Source of the DNA: Pagrus major
Taxonomy: Eukaryota > Chordata > Actinopteri > Spariformes > Sparidae
NCBI RefSeq assembly: GCF_040436345.1
Contig: NC_133235.1
Span: 17,260,660-17,324,659 of the forward strand
DNA length: 64,000 nt
Direction of reading: 5' to 3'
Below, piece after piece: positions 37,601-49,560 of this stretch. Both the position numbers and the translations under genes were made by a program. Position 1 is the first letter of the stretch, and the number at the start of each line of letters is the position of its first letter. Below the pieces are notes generated by a model. The model was not told the DNA's origin. It saw nothing but the letters and a program-made list of their open reading frames with translations, and did not search any database.

Positions 37601-40600
37601 CTGCATTTGTTCCATAGTTAATGCTTATAAAGACTTGATTTAACACATGCAGATTCCAGAGTCGTATAGAGTTTGTGTTGTGACTTGTGTTGTGTCGCAG
37701 GGTGGAAAGGAGTATTTGATGCGGGCCCACTTCGGTCTGCCAAGTGTAGAGGCTGAAGATAAGGAGGGGAAGCCACCAATCAGTGTCAAGTTTGAGATCC
37801 CGTACTTCACCACCTCAGGCATCCAGGTATGCCTCACACACATCCCCACATGACCTTTGTTAAACTCAACGAGTAATTTGTTTAGCCTACTTGCAGCAGC
37901 ACATGGACAGAGGTAAAATAAGCTATTCAGACAAAATGTTATCACAGGAACATTCACTAAATCTGTTTACAGTCGCTCAAACTGTGTTTATCATTCCGAT
38001 ATAGTAAACCATCTGGCAGCACATTCAAACATATGCTGCAGTTTATTTGCACCTGCGTGCATAGTCCAAATATCTTGTGGTTTTCTGTTGTTTCTCTGTC
38101 ATCCTGGATTTAGAATTTGTGGCACGTAGCAGTGTATCCCAAATGTACTCCCTCACCAGAGCAGGAATTTAAACAATTCATATTTGTCCTGTTTTTGGCC
38201 AGAGGGGGCAGTGAGGGAGCACTGTTAAACTGTTAGATTCCTTCTGTGGTAGAGAAAATTTCTACTGTTGAGCAAAGCAGAAAGCAGCTGCTCATCAACT
38301 TGGACATGGCCCTCTGCTTTTTATGTTAATCACAGTAATAGAAAATGTCTTTCTTAGTTACAGGTAAGTAGATTCATTGGATTTTGATTGTGATTCCCAT
38401 GAAACTGAGAGGAGAAGCTAATGTTTTTCCTCCATGTTTGAATGAAAACTCTTGCTGACCACAGACTTACACAGATACGCTGCACTTACTGTATAATCAC
38501 AGTTGTCCTCTGATTATACGTGCAGCACCACAGCAACACAAAATTAAGTTTTCCCATGTCTTGATGTGAGGAAACAGTGGCAACTTGAAAAACTCTGCTT
38601 GAAAATGTCGTATTTTTGCCCGAAGAGAAAAAACAGCATTTTTACACACTCACAGCTCAGTGCTGCATTAACCAGATTTCACTTGACTTAGTTATCTAAA
38701 GCAAGAGCTCTTAAACTGAAAGTGTTGTTCAAACCAGTAGTTTTAATTGACTGCATTCATTTGAATGCTAGTTTTCCAATAACATAAGATGAGTATTATC
38801 AGCTAAGACAGACTTTAAAATTATGGATTGTACAGCTCAATAGAACAGAGTGGTAATAAAAATCACAGGAAAAAGATCTGTGTATTTTCTATTTATTATG
38901 TGTAGATTTTATGTAGAATATTCACCCTAAAACTTCACACTTAGGTCACTTTGAAGACACATCAGATCCTCAGCTTACACATCTGTAGACGCAGTCAACT
39001 CCTCCACCAATACCTCCCTCAGATTCTCACTATTGTTCTTGAGAATAGTCAGTTATATGTATGTGATGAACTGCAATCACACTGTAATTGCAAAATGTGA
39101 TTTTAGAAGCAGCTGTCATCGTCATAGATTTTCTTGAACAATTACTAATTCCAAAACCAAACATTCAACACGGAAAATGACATGTTACTCACGTACTGTT
39201 AGTAAGTGTTTCTGTTAAAGGAAGTGCAGGGAGTAGATCCCTACAGCAGCCAAGCTTATCACTGATGAATTCTTATAGCTGTATAAACATCTCAGTTTTA
39301 TATAAATGTTCTATTTCAAAACTTACTTTAAGCGTATTTTTAACAAAAAGCGCTTTGATCAACTGTATTCTTCTTGACTGTTGAGCTCCTGAATCTCTCC
39401 TTCTAACACACTTTTATTTATTTGTTAACTTCTCATACTGCTTTCTGGTTAACTCTCATTAAAAGAGCTACAAGGTCACATTTTCCAGCTTCTCCACATT
39501 TCCTATGATACTCAATAAAACGTTATTAGGTTGTATGGACATTATGCAGCCCACTCGGAAACAAGACGCTCAATCCCACGTTAATTGAAATCTATAATAC
39601 TTTTAATTGGGGTGGTTTTGGCCGTATAAGAATGCATGTCATTTTCCAAGGTAATTTAGCAGCTCCTTCCTTCCTTTCACGTTTTTTGCCAGACCATAAA
39701 TGAACAGATGCTCGAATAAAAAGCAAGTTATGTCATCATGTACGATAAAGGCAGGTGTGGAGTCACTTTGAATATCAATGAACCAAAGACTTGTCCTATG
39801 TTGTGTTAAACATTTCTTTCAAAGATAACTTTTCATGTTATTCTTTTCAAAATGAATGTTAGCGGTATCTTAACTCTTTCATGGAACTTTCAACAAGCCA
39901 CTGAATTAAAGTAACATGTTTTCACACACCTCTTTTTATGGATCATAACAATGTAAAAAATGTATTCGTACAACAAAACATTTTTTTCTTTTAAAGGTAA
40001 AAAATAAAGAAAATGAACTAAAGATCTTATAAAACCAACAAAAAGTCTCCTGATATGCAGCACAATCTTTATAGAACTAGGTCATACTTTCTCATCTCTT
40101 TGGTTGATGGATCCTCTTTTTGTGGTTTTTGAAAAACCATTGCTGAGTTGTATTCAAATAAAAAAAAACAGGGTATTTCCTCTTTCCTTCAATCTGAACA
40201 CACCCTTTTGGCAGAGATGTTACTGTCCACGGTGATCAGAATGAGGTGGTCAAAGTTAACAACCATTATTGTTTTTAAATGTGGCTTTTTTCTTTGGTTA
40301 ATAACAGTATCAGCAGTATCACCCTGGATTTATTTAGTTGTCAGTCATTGAAAAAAATCACACTGATATAATCATTTGAAGAAGTATGCAATGGAATAAT
40401 GTAAAATGAATCATATTGACAACAGATTATGATCAGAAAACTGTATTCAGAGGCAGTATTCACTTTCTCAGCAATACTATCATTACTATTAAAGGAAATT
40501 TCAGCTGATTGGTTGAGTAGTTTTTAAAAAAATTCAGTTGGCCGTTGGAAGCTGCACTAAATAGAAATAGATATACATGGTGAAACCTATGAAACTAGAA

Positions 40601-43600
40601 ACAGCCTAATGTCACGAATGATTTTTCTTCCGTTAAATCGGTAACTTCCTGGAAGGAAGCCACCTGAAAAGGTCTGGTTCTGAAAGCCACAGTGCGCCCT
40701 GGGGACTTTTTTTTTCTTTTTTGTTTTTGCCCCAACTTAATTTAACTAGTAGTACTACTAGAGTACTAGAGATGGCTCAGGTAGCTTGAATTAAGTACAA
40801 CAAAGATGACATGACAAATCAAAAGTTCTAGACTTAAGTAGTAGAGACAACCATTTAAGGGTTGAGCCCGAAAATTTATTTGAAGTAGGCATGGAAGGAT
40901 ATGAAAATTTAATGTCACAATTATCCTGTCCACCATAACTGCGATTCACGATATTATCCTGGCAATCATCAAAATATTCTTAAAACTCGAAAAACTAAAA
41001 TTGCACTAAAACATACTGGAATCACTTCAACCTTATATTTTCTTAGGAAACCAATATTTTTGTTGCATCACAGATAGGACACAATTCTGTTTTTTGTGAA
41101 CAATCAGAAAATCTTAAATAAATAATCATGAATCATAAATCATAAGGTCCTCCTGCACGACTCATTGTGTGTGTTTTATTGCGATCTGGGATAAAATCTG
41201 TTCTAGTCCCATCCATAATATGTAGTTTTGACTACTAATATTTGAAATAAAATAACTCATATCGTAGTTTAATGAGTTAAGAGTGATTACTGGAAATTAT
41301 GTTGTCCGTTGGCATTTAGGATCTACACATGTGGACATAAATTATCAGTATTAGAGTTGTAGTTGCCAGTTCCCATGTTGTTGTTGGCCTCCACAGCACC
41401 TCCACTGTCTGTCGAACCAAAAGCTTAAAAACTTCTTGCTCACTGTTTGCAACCGCACTGTGGTGCACAGACCATCTCATAGGCAACCTATTAAGAGCCA
41501 GATTCCCACTGAACGCTAGTGTCAGGCCAGTAACCTTTCCCTTATTACAGGGCAAAAGCAGACTGGGTCTCAGACTCTAATGCAGCCAGCAACACCACTC
41601 TGTACGTGTGAGAAGAGGCTGTGAAGTTTAATTAGACACATGTCAATATCAAAGCATGAGAAAGTTCCTCTTAGCTGTACCACTAAGTGTAGGGGAGAGC
41701 ACATGTGAAGTGTGTATGATGCACGTAACTGCACCTTATAAATTTTACTAGAAATGGAGCAACCCCACACTTTGGCCCGAGTGGCAATAAGAGCAGAACT
41801 GTAGTTACATTTTCAAATCTCCCGTCTTTAGGTGATGTCGAAGGAACCCAAACAAGCTGGCAGATGCATTATGGGTCATAGCTTCTACCAAAAGCCTGAT
41901 AAATCCAGACCACACATGTAGTCTGTACTTACCAAACGAGATGCAACAAACATCCTCCTTTCCCCTTCTCATCTTACAAGCCATAATGATATTTTGCGGA
42001 GGATGGCTTTTGATGGCTTTCTGCTGACTGCGTACCCACGGTCAGGCCGACTGCATGTTTGGCTGCAGGGTTCAGGGAGAAGTGCTGTGCCGGCAAACTT
42101 GGTGATCCCGTGTCTGTGTGTTTGTCGTCATGTGTCTGCTGGCCACGGCGCTCTCTCTCCCTCTCTGACCTCACTGTGTAGTGGAAGGTAATAACAAGGC
42201 GGCCACTACCGAGGCCCGCCGCACAAATTCCTGCCCTGTCTGTCCGGCTTTCAGCTGGGAACGGGCGCAATGGAGACACGGCACGGCAACATCTCCCAGA
42301 GAGGGGTCGTGTCAGCCTTAAAATGGCAGCACTCCCATCGCTTTTAATTGTGAGAGCACAGATCAGACTTTTGTGAGGTTTGTGAGAAAGTTGGTACTCC
42401 TAAAGCACACCGAAGCATGAAAGATATGTCTGTAATTATTTTTGGAGCGTACAGTGACAGATAGTTATTGCTACCACAAGATGAAATGACATACCGCAGA
42501 AGAGTAAGTTCTTAACCTTGTGGAAAAGATATTAATTAAGCAATATTTCATCTTTTATAAACTGGTCACTTTAAATCTAACTAATATGGACAGATTGTCA
42601 CAGTGGCGTAAGTTTTAAGTGTTTTTTTTTCTCCACCTGATGGCTCATCGTGTTCAGTGGTGGACAGGCTGGCAGGGTATTTTTAGAGTGTATTCTCGAA
42701 ATTCAGCTCTGTGGTAACACTGCTCTGGTGAAATATCAGTTAATGCCTTGTGAAAGTTGTATCTCAATTATGCTGATGTGCATTTTTTTTTCTCCTCCAC
42801 CCTGGCGTCGAAAAACAGTATGTTACAGTTATGTAAATTCACATTGAGTGTCCCTTGAAAGCTGTTCTGTATCTGCTTCCCCCTTCTCAGTGTGACTCAT
42901 ACTACTGCTTCCTCATCAACAACACTTCTCTTACTACAACTTGCATCTTGCTAAAAGCCTAAAGGAGCACTTCACTGAAAATCTATCTTTTGAGTGTCAA
43001 ATACTTCCTGTCTATAGGCTTAAAAAGTGGCTCTTAAAAATGGGTAGCTTTTGCCAACATCCCAGGAGCAGAAAGTGAAAAGTCAAAATACTCAATTAGA
43101 ATATTCCTAGAAACATCTTAAACCACCCCTGCAGCATAATGCACTTCAACATCTTCACTCTGTATGTTCAATGTTACAAATAATCCTAATTTAGCCTTTA
43201 AAACACCAAAATACAACTTCCAGTAGAACTCTGGAGCTATGAGGAGGTTATAATGGACGGAGGAAGAAGGTAGGTTTAGTACATATTAATTACATTCACT
43301 GTGTGCAAAATGTTAGACTTTATTGTGCACTTTCTTACATTTACGTGTCATAAGCAAAAGAACAAATGTAATTCCCTCAAACGTATACTCTAACATACAC
43401 CCACATACATACAGATACAACAGATAATGTGTAAAATATAATGATACCATGCTGCACCGACAATGGTTTATTTATTTATTGTCTATTTGTTGGGACGATT
43501 ATGTAGCATAAACTGATGCCACACAACAGCATTTATAGCCTAAGCTAGTTTGCAATGAATGTCTCTAGATGGGTCTTTTTAAAAATACAATATGAAACAC

Positions 43601-44887
43601 AAACTGTAATAAAATACATTAAAACACTGTAAAACAAGATGCACCAGTCATTCATGACTTCATGTCTGATACCTCTTCAAAAACTGTTTTGAGTTTAAAT
43701 CCCAGTCAGGATCCAGTTAAAGTTCTGCAGGTAACAAATTCCACATGTTGATCCCCAGAAAAGAAATAGCTGTTTGTTAGTGCACCAAATTTTATTCACC
43801 TTGCCAGTTTGGACACACTAGATGCTCAAAACCTCCTTAGAATTTGTATGTAGTGTGGTAGTTGGGCAGTGGCTGTTCAGAAGTCCTGGATTCTAACCCA
43901 TCTGTTTCAAGTACTTCATGTGCACTGTTTGCACTTCCTCCTCGTGTCAGTTTCCTTTGGGTGCTCCAGTACTCACTACTACCTTCCACAGTCCATAGAC
44001 ATGCACAGTAGACGAGTTGTCTCCTAATTTTGCCATAGGTGGTATTTATGTTTGTTTTGTATGTGTTGGACTGGCAGCCTGTCCAGGGTCTATTGTGGCT
44101 TTTTCCCAGTACATGCTGGTATGAGCTCCAGTGCCCCCATTATCCTGCACAGGATAGGTTTAGATCATGGATGGAAAATGTAAAGGATTAGGTAGTTTAT
44201 CTTTCTAAAAAGTTTACTTGATGTTAACGATGGCTTTTGTGTTGTTTGTTACACTAGAACCCAGCCACTTAAATCATTTTTTGCAGTGCAAACTGTTCAT
44301 ATCAAAGAAGTGTTTGGAAAAACTGTCAGCAAACTCGTGTTTATACCTGTCATTCATCTTTGTTTTCCCTCGACAGGTGCGTTACCTGAAGATCATTGAG
44401 AAGAGTGGATATCAGGCCCTGCCGTGGGTGCGCTACATCACCCAAAATGGAGGTAGGTTAAGAGTTCAGAAATGCTTGTGCTCACACACAGTGCCCATAT
44501 GTGCTGTTATTAGGCAACAATTGGGCAATGCAGTGCAATGTGGTGGGAACCAACCTTGTACTGATGCAGTTCTATGAAAAGGGGATACAGTGAAGAACAT
44601 GAGGCAATGTGGCAACGTCCTGCGAAATGTGAGAAAGTGAACTTTTTTTTTGTTGCGCTTCCCTGATCTTCATACTGACATTACCAAGGTTGCACATGTT
44701 GGTCTTTTTGCTAATGTTGCCACTAATTGCCAAACATCCTCATCTCATTTCCTTTGTATTCCATTCATTCTGGGTGGAAAGCATCAGCTGCCTCCACTCG
44801 CTTTCTCTCCGATTCGCTCCTTTTCTTTGTCCATTTGATTAAGTCTCATCCATTTCCTCCTCAGATTACCAGCTCCGGACCCAGTAG
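28601..44887 (+). CDS. ap1m1: AP-1 complex subunit mu-1 (mu1A), complete, 12 exons
   Basis: Coding exons: 28601-28642, 29535-29691, 29816-29883, 30006-30136, 31778-31925, 32122-32248, 32690-32832, 36973-37044, 37319-37477, 37701-37826, 44377-44452 and 44865-44887. They total 1272 bases with the TAG, giving 423 residues, the same length as human AP1M1. The N-terminal longin-like domain (MSASAVYVLDLKGK...) is followed by the mu homology domain from about residue 158, ending NGDYQLRTQ. AP-1 mu binds YxxPhi sorting signals and, with the gamma, beta1 and sigma1 subunits, builds clathrin coats at the trans-Golgi network and endosomes. Sequence identity to mu1A is very high; AP1M2 and the more distant AP2M1 fit less well. 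Every splice phase closes. Intron 10 (6.5 kb) and intron 7 (4.1 kb) are the long ones. Confidence 0.97.
28643..29534 (+). other. ap1m1 intron 1
   Basis: An 892-base intron after the short first coding exon. It is CpG-containing near the exon and then AT-rich. No repeat or exon is recognised. Confidence 0.75.
30245..30480. repeat. Teleost interspersed repeat in ap1m1 intron 4
   Basis: 'aaggaaaaactcccccctaa', 'cctttaacatgagaaaagac', 'gaaacctcaggaagagatag' and 'caacagatggcatgtgtacc' follow the order of a well-known fish dispersed repeat. Family not named. Confidence 0.6.
30650..31140. repeat. Probable second repeat in ap1m1 intron 4
   Basis: A GC-rich start ('gcgcactcacacttggcccg', 'ctcgcattgctccggctgca') followed by an AT-rich body resembles a dispersed fish element. 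Boundaries and family are uncertain. 31141-31777, the rest of the intron, shows nothing recognised. Confidence 0.45.
32293..32400. repeat. Repeat fragment in ap1m1 intron 6
   Basis: 'gatgaaggttctcagtcatc', 'caggtcatggtaaacctagg' and 'cacctctcatccaagcggct' belong to a short sequence found many times in fish genomes as part of a retroelement. Only about 108 bp are present here. Confidence 0.55.
33510..33805. repeat. Degenerate direct repeat inside ap1m1 intron 7
   Basis: 33510-33605 and 33719-33803 share the order GCGAGAGCCA/GTGAGAGCCA, TTTACTG..., GATAATG..., GAGCAAAAA/GAACAAAAA and TCTTTGTC.CCTTCCAC. They read as two diverged tandem units of a repeat. Confidence 0.45.
35985..36600. repeat. 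Dispersed teleost element carrying a long hairpin
   Basis: It begins near 'aagtgtaactctcgccaaaa' with 'gcaacctaggctttttttgt', a pattern found in several fish genomes. The centre contains an almost perfect 30 bp inverted repeat (36326-36355 with 36397-36426). It has no coding capacity. Outer boundaries are estimates. Confidence 0.5.
41990..42320. promoter_or_regulatory. GC-rich block in ap1m1 intron 10, candidate regulatory element
   Basis: Locally GC-rich, with several CpGs ('aggcccgccgcaca', 'ggaacgggcgcaat'), in an otherwise AT-rich intron, and without repeat features that I recognise. It codes for nothing recognisable on either strand. It may be an intronic enhancer or an unannotated promoter. 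This is inference only. Confidence 0.25.
43920..44178. repeat. Degenerate interspersed repeat (LINE/SINE-tail type)
   Basis: The series 'tcctcgtgtcagtttccttt', 'cacagtccatagacatgcac', 'tttgccataggtggtattta', 'ggcagcctgtccagggtcta' and 'ggtatgagctccagtgcccc' follows, base for base in places, a very common vertebrate/teleost dispersed repeat. Heavily mutated. Confidence 0.7.
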
Positions 44888-45700
44888 GCAGCGCCTCAGC
44901 CGGCAGTAGGCAGGTGGAAATCAGAGGGGGCGGAGTCGAGCCGCTAATGTGCTATCAATGGCAGGTGTCAGTCATGAGACCAGAGGACTGTCAGTATCTA
45001 CTTTTTGTTTTGTTTTTGTATTCTTTGAAGTTTTATTAATTTCTGATCAATGCAAATATTAGATGGAGCCTTTGGTTAGACGAGGTTTAAAAAAAGAAGG
45101 AAAGTAATGATGTTTTACTACTGTGTGGCTCCGAATGTGAGTGAACGCCAAGAAAAGCAGGAGTAATGTTTACATCCAACCCAGACGGTGCAGAGACGTA
45201 CACAATCTATTAGAAAGGTTCAAAAGAATTATGGTAGTATGTTACAATTCTCTCTTAAAGTTACTGTAATCATCTCACACAGGTTAATAACACACTCGCC
45301 GGTCAGTCTGAGTATGGTATTTTATATGAAGCTGCTTTGTTCTGCCACAATTCCTCTTTGTTGATTATCTGTATATATTTGTTACATGTTAATGGACTCC
45401 AGTGTTATTTGTTTGTAAATTAAAAAAGCTCTCTTTTCTTTGTATTATCACCTCTATGTGATGCCATTGATACGTGCCAGAGCGACGCCTTCCTGCATGG
45501 CTGTTGTGCTTTTTATTCATCTGGTAGACTCTTTTGACATTCAGCTTTGCAGTAAAGACTGAAACGTGGTCAGTTTAAGTTGCACGGTAAATAGAATACC
45601 AGTTGTAAAATTCCTCTATTCCCGCCCCAACACCTGTTTCCCTTCTCCCCGTCTGTAACCACATTATTTTAAATCATTAAATGTCTATTTAGAGAAACTG
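44888..45700 (+). other. ap1m1 3' untranslated region
   Basis: Non-coding sequence after the TAG at 44885-44887. ATTAAA variants at 45419-45424 and 45676-45681 are candidate poly(A) signals, so the 3' UTR is about 550 or 800 bases long. No AATAAA was seen in between. Confidence 0.5.
45676..45681 (+). terminator. Candidate ap1m1 distal poly(A) signal
   Basis: ATTAAA, the common variant signal, about 790 bases after the stop codon, followed by T-rich and GT-containing sequence. A second ATTAAA at 45419 may be used instead. Confidence 0.4.
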
Positions 45701-47295
45701 TTCCATCGTCTCCTTGCGTCATTTCATGTGTGATGTCACTGGAGTCATCACACTCAGCTGTCACAGTGTCATCTACAGGCACCTGTCCCACAAACCAATG
45801 AGGAATGCTGAATGCAGAGGAAAACTCTGCAGAGGAGGGGTTTTCCTGTATCAGGCCTGTGGTTGTAGCAGAACCCTGGATGGTTCTTTCCACCCTGTCC
45901 TGGAGGTCTTTTCAAACAGAGCGACTCTTAATACCCAGGGCCCGTGATATCATAGGCAGTTTAGAGCCAGCACTCCGTAAACATGCAGGAGAGCTGGGAA
46001 GGATGTGACTCAAGCTGTGGTCAGCGGTCACAGACATGCGAGAGAGAAACGTAGGATGGACCAGCACAGACTGGCTATTGTTCATGCCAAGCCAGACTGC
46101 AGTGGTCCTGCATGAGGTCATTCCTTAAGTTTGTCTTGTAAGGGGACCGTGATACTCTGAATTCATGTGAGTCACTTGGAGCAGGTGCTGAAGGTTACTC
46201 TCACCGTGACCTGAAATACCAGATTTGTTCTCATTACTGGTCACATGATGGATTTGACTGTGTCATCGGTGTTGCAGTGAGATTAATCTTGAAATTTTCA
46301 CAAGCGCCTGTTGTTGTTGAAACACCTACACAGTAACTGTTCCTAGCATGGAAACAAAGAATGTTTTTCACGACAGTCATCAAGATCAAGTTAAGTGTTA
46401 ACCAGCCTGGAACCAAAACATACGAGTTTCTAGTGTTTTGTTCTTATCTTCAGATGTATCTTTTTTTTTGCATCTCCAGACGTAGTTTTGCACCACGCAG
46501 ACATTTTCTGAGATAACATCTTAAATATTTCAATAATATATGATTTCAGGCAGACATTTCCTGTCATAACAGTTTGACTTAGAAAACAAGTCAGTTAAGT
46601 CGGCTGTATTTGGAGAAGAGCAAAGTGATCTACAAATAATGTCGTAATAGGCAGTTTCTTTGTCTGTTTTAGGACTTTTGCTGCTTTGCAGAGCTAATCT
46701 TTGCTGCAGTTTGGCGTGCAAATACTTGTCGTATCCAGCAGTGATCTGACTGTCAGGTATGAGACTGTTAATAGCACCTACTCAGACCAGATTAAATTTA
46801 CCTCAACCTTTCTAACAGTCTGGTGTTGGGGGGGACAGTCTTCTACATGATCCTCTAATCATACAAAAATCTGTATCTTAACATAATATCTGCGACTCGA
46901 AGTCCTGAATTCCCAGCAGCACAGCCGTTGGTAGAACACACTTACTGGTGAACGTGTGCTTCCCCTCACTAGGGATCAGTCTCTGTGATACTTGGCAGAG
47001 CAGTATAGTTTTTGGCACATGATGAGAAGGATGCATTCATCAAGCAAATTCAACCTCCTAGGAGTCCGAGGGGAGACCTGACATATACCTCATGTTGCAA
47101 GATTGCTTACAGAGGGCTTGGTTGCAGCAAAACATGAGTATCCTCTCTCATGTTCACAAATATTTACCATAAGCACATACTCTCTTATCTAAGAGCAACC
47201 GCAGGGTAATCATAACATGTTTCCCAAAGATGCAGGTTCCTCATTCATGTTAAAAATGTGTCGAGTTAAGCGAATTATATAAAAGCTGATCATCA

Positions 47296-48116
47296 TTCAA
47301 AGCAGAAGTATTGAGATTAATAGTACAAGTAGCGGCACGCCCATGTAAATATCCTTTTCCTGCATTCAAAATGTTACATAAGTACAGAAGTTACATTAGC
47401 AATATGTTCTTAAGTATTAAAAGTGAACACACTAATTTTGTAACAGAATGGCCCCTATCTGTTGTTGTATATTAAATTTTTGAATCAGTCCTGATGTGTA
47501 AGCAGTTTTTCATTTTATATACAGTAGTTTAATCTATAGCTATGCATCATACTGTATTTGGTTATCTCATCATATGCTTTGTATTTAAAATTGTAATCTA
47601 CACAGTAACTAGTAACTTTAGCTGTCAAACGAATGGAGTAAAAATAAGTATTTCTCTACCAGAAAAATGAGAATACTCAAAGTTAAACTACCTCAAAATT
47701 TGACTTGGAAGCAGTGTTGTAAAAAGTACCCAAAAGCCATACCTGAAAAAAAGTAAATATATCATGTTAAAATATTACTCTGGTAAAAGTGAAAGTCTCT
47801 CATATGAAAAGTACTTAGTAAAAGTCTAAAAGTATCTGATATTAAATGTACTTAAGTATCAAAGGTAACTTTCCGGCAATAAAAGTACAATTCAAAATAA
47901 ATTACACATATATTTACATGTATACATGATCGATTCTAGTAACTAAACTTGAAATAAATGTAGATGAGTAAAAGAGCAGTATTTGCCTCCTAAATGTAGT
48001 GAAGTGGAAGTATAAAGTAGCATAAATTGAAATACCAAAAAATACTCAATTTAAATACTCAAGTGCAGTACAAGTACCTCAAAATTATACTTCAGTACTT
48101 GAGTAAATGTACTTTA
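47296..48116. repeat. Two abutting copies of the hAT-like family
   Basis: The left copy, about 47296-47703, carries 'gcattcaaaatgttacataa', 'acagaatggcccctatctgt' and 'gtaactagtaactttagctg'. The right copy starts CAGTGTTGTAAAAAGTACCC at 47712 and runs to about 48116 ('acttgagtaaatgtacttta'). Both have the same orientation. The left copy stops abruptly where the right begins. Confidence 0.6.
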
Positions 48117-49293
48117 ATGATAATTAATTATAGCTTTAATATGTTACGAAACAAAATAAATGTGCTATCTCATTCCTGCAGTGTTACTAGGCTAAAAGGT
48201 GAACAAAGTAAAAGTTCACCTTTCCCCTCGGGAAGTTATTTGGCTGCCATGCCAACGTCACACTATTGTCACTGATTTTATAGCAGATGCCTCACTGTAG
48301 TTATTGTCAATGGAAAATAACTATGGTTACTCAACAGTGTGATGAAGCAACAGGTAAAGAGGTCTGACAGCGTGGCAGTGTCGACTTCAAACACAGGTGT
48401 GACACGAGGAAGCTCGTGTTTATCCACACACACGGAACCCCGGCGCCTGGCAACCGAGGGAAACCCTTGTGTCACATCAGGACTCTGATCTCTGCGTGAC
48501 GTCAAGACAGGTCGTTCCCCTCTCAGGCACGCTAAAGTGCCCCTCTTAATTGCCTGTGTGAAATCTCTAACTCTCCGTTGTGAAATACAAATAGTTGATG
48601 AGTCACTTTGAGACAGTAACTGGAGAAAAGGTGTTTTACTATAGGTGCAGCCGAGGAATGTGAGGGACTTCCTCCCACGAAAACCTGAAATAGGTTTTTA
48701 ACGCTGGTTGAATAACAGCTCAGTGTGTGGTCCGGGCTGGCTCTACAGCAGGGTATTCCTCAAGTGTAAGGAAGTTTCCATCCTCCTGTGTAGACCTTGG
48801 AACAATATTGGTTTAAAGAGCTTATAGCTGAGTGTTCAAACCAGCTGGCCTTGAGACACTGTTGTAACCTCTCAGTGTCTCCAGCCCACACATCGCTGAC
48901 AGATAGTGTGCTGAGGCAGTCCAGAGCAGTACGTGACAGTAGGTCACACAGCCTCATCACAGCCTTCACAGTGGCTCAGTTCCTTGTACCGTCACGGGGT
49001 CAAAGTGCATGACAGGGTAAACATTTGGCACCGTTGCTATATTTACTTCCCATTAAGAGATCTCATTTAACAAGTATTTTTGTTGTGTCTTTGCCTTGGA
49101 AACTGACTCATCAGCAGTGGAGTCCAAAGTCTGTCAGATCAGCAAGTACAGTAGAGCACGCACAACCTTATTATCAACCCCATTTCATAGTACACGGACC
49201 ATATTATTATGGACTACTAGAGCAGCAGATCCCAGCCTGTGGGCCGGACCCCGCAAGAGGGCCCAAGATGAATCAGAGGGGTCAGCGGATGAT

Positions 49294-49560
49294 TAAAGGA
49301 ATAGTTTTTGAACATTTTGGGACATTTTATTAAAGAGAAAGCTCAGTACCACTCTCATGTCTTGTGGTTTGGAAACCAGTTAGCATAGCTTAGCATAAAG
49401 ACCGGAAATGGGGGGAAACAGCTTGCCTGGCTCTGTCCAAAGGTGACAGAATCTGCCTGCCAGAGCCTCCATAGCTCAATGATTAAGACATATAAACATA
49501 AATGTAAAAATAATTTGACATTTTACAGTCGGTTATGTGCAAAACTATTTCTTGGCAAGG
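49294..49560. repeat. Teleost interspersed repeat
   Basis: 'ttaaaggaatagtttttgaa', 'gttagcatagcttagcataa', 'gggggaaacagcttgcctgg', 'ctctgtccaaaggtgacaga' and 'caaaactatttcttggcaag' are in the order of one of the most abundant short fish repeats. Family not named here. Confidence 0.7.

Larger units (their letters stand above)
37827..44376 (+). other. ap1m1 intron 10 (6.5 kb)
   Basis: The largest ap1m1 intron. About 38110-38450 and 40890-41110 look repeat-derived. 41990-42320 is an unusually GC-rich block. 43920-44178 is a recognisable dispersed repeat. The rest is AT-rich with no exon. Confidence 0.65.
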
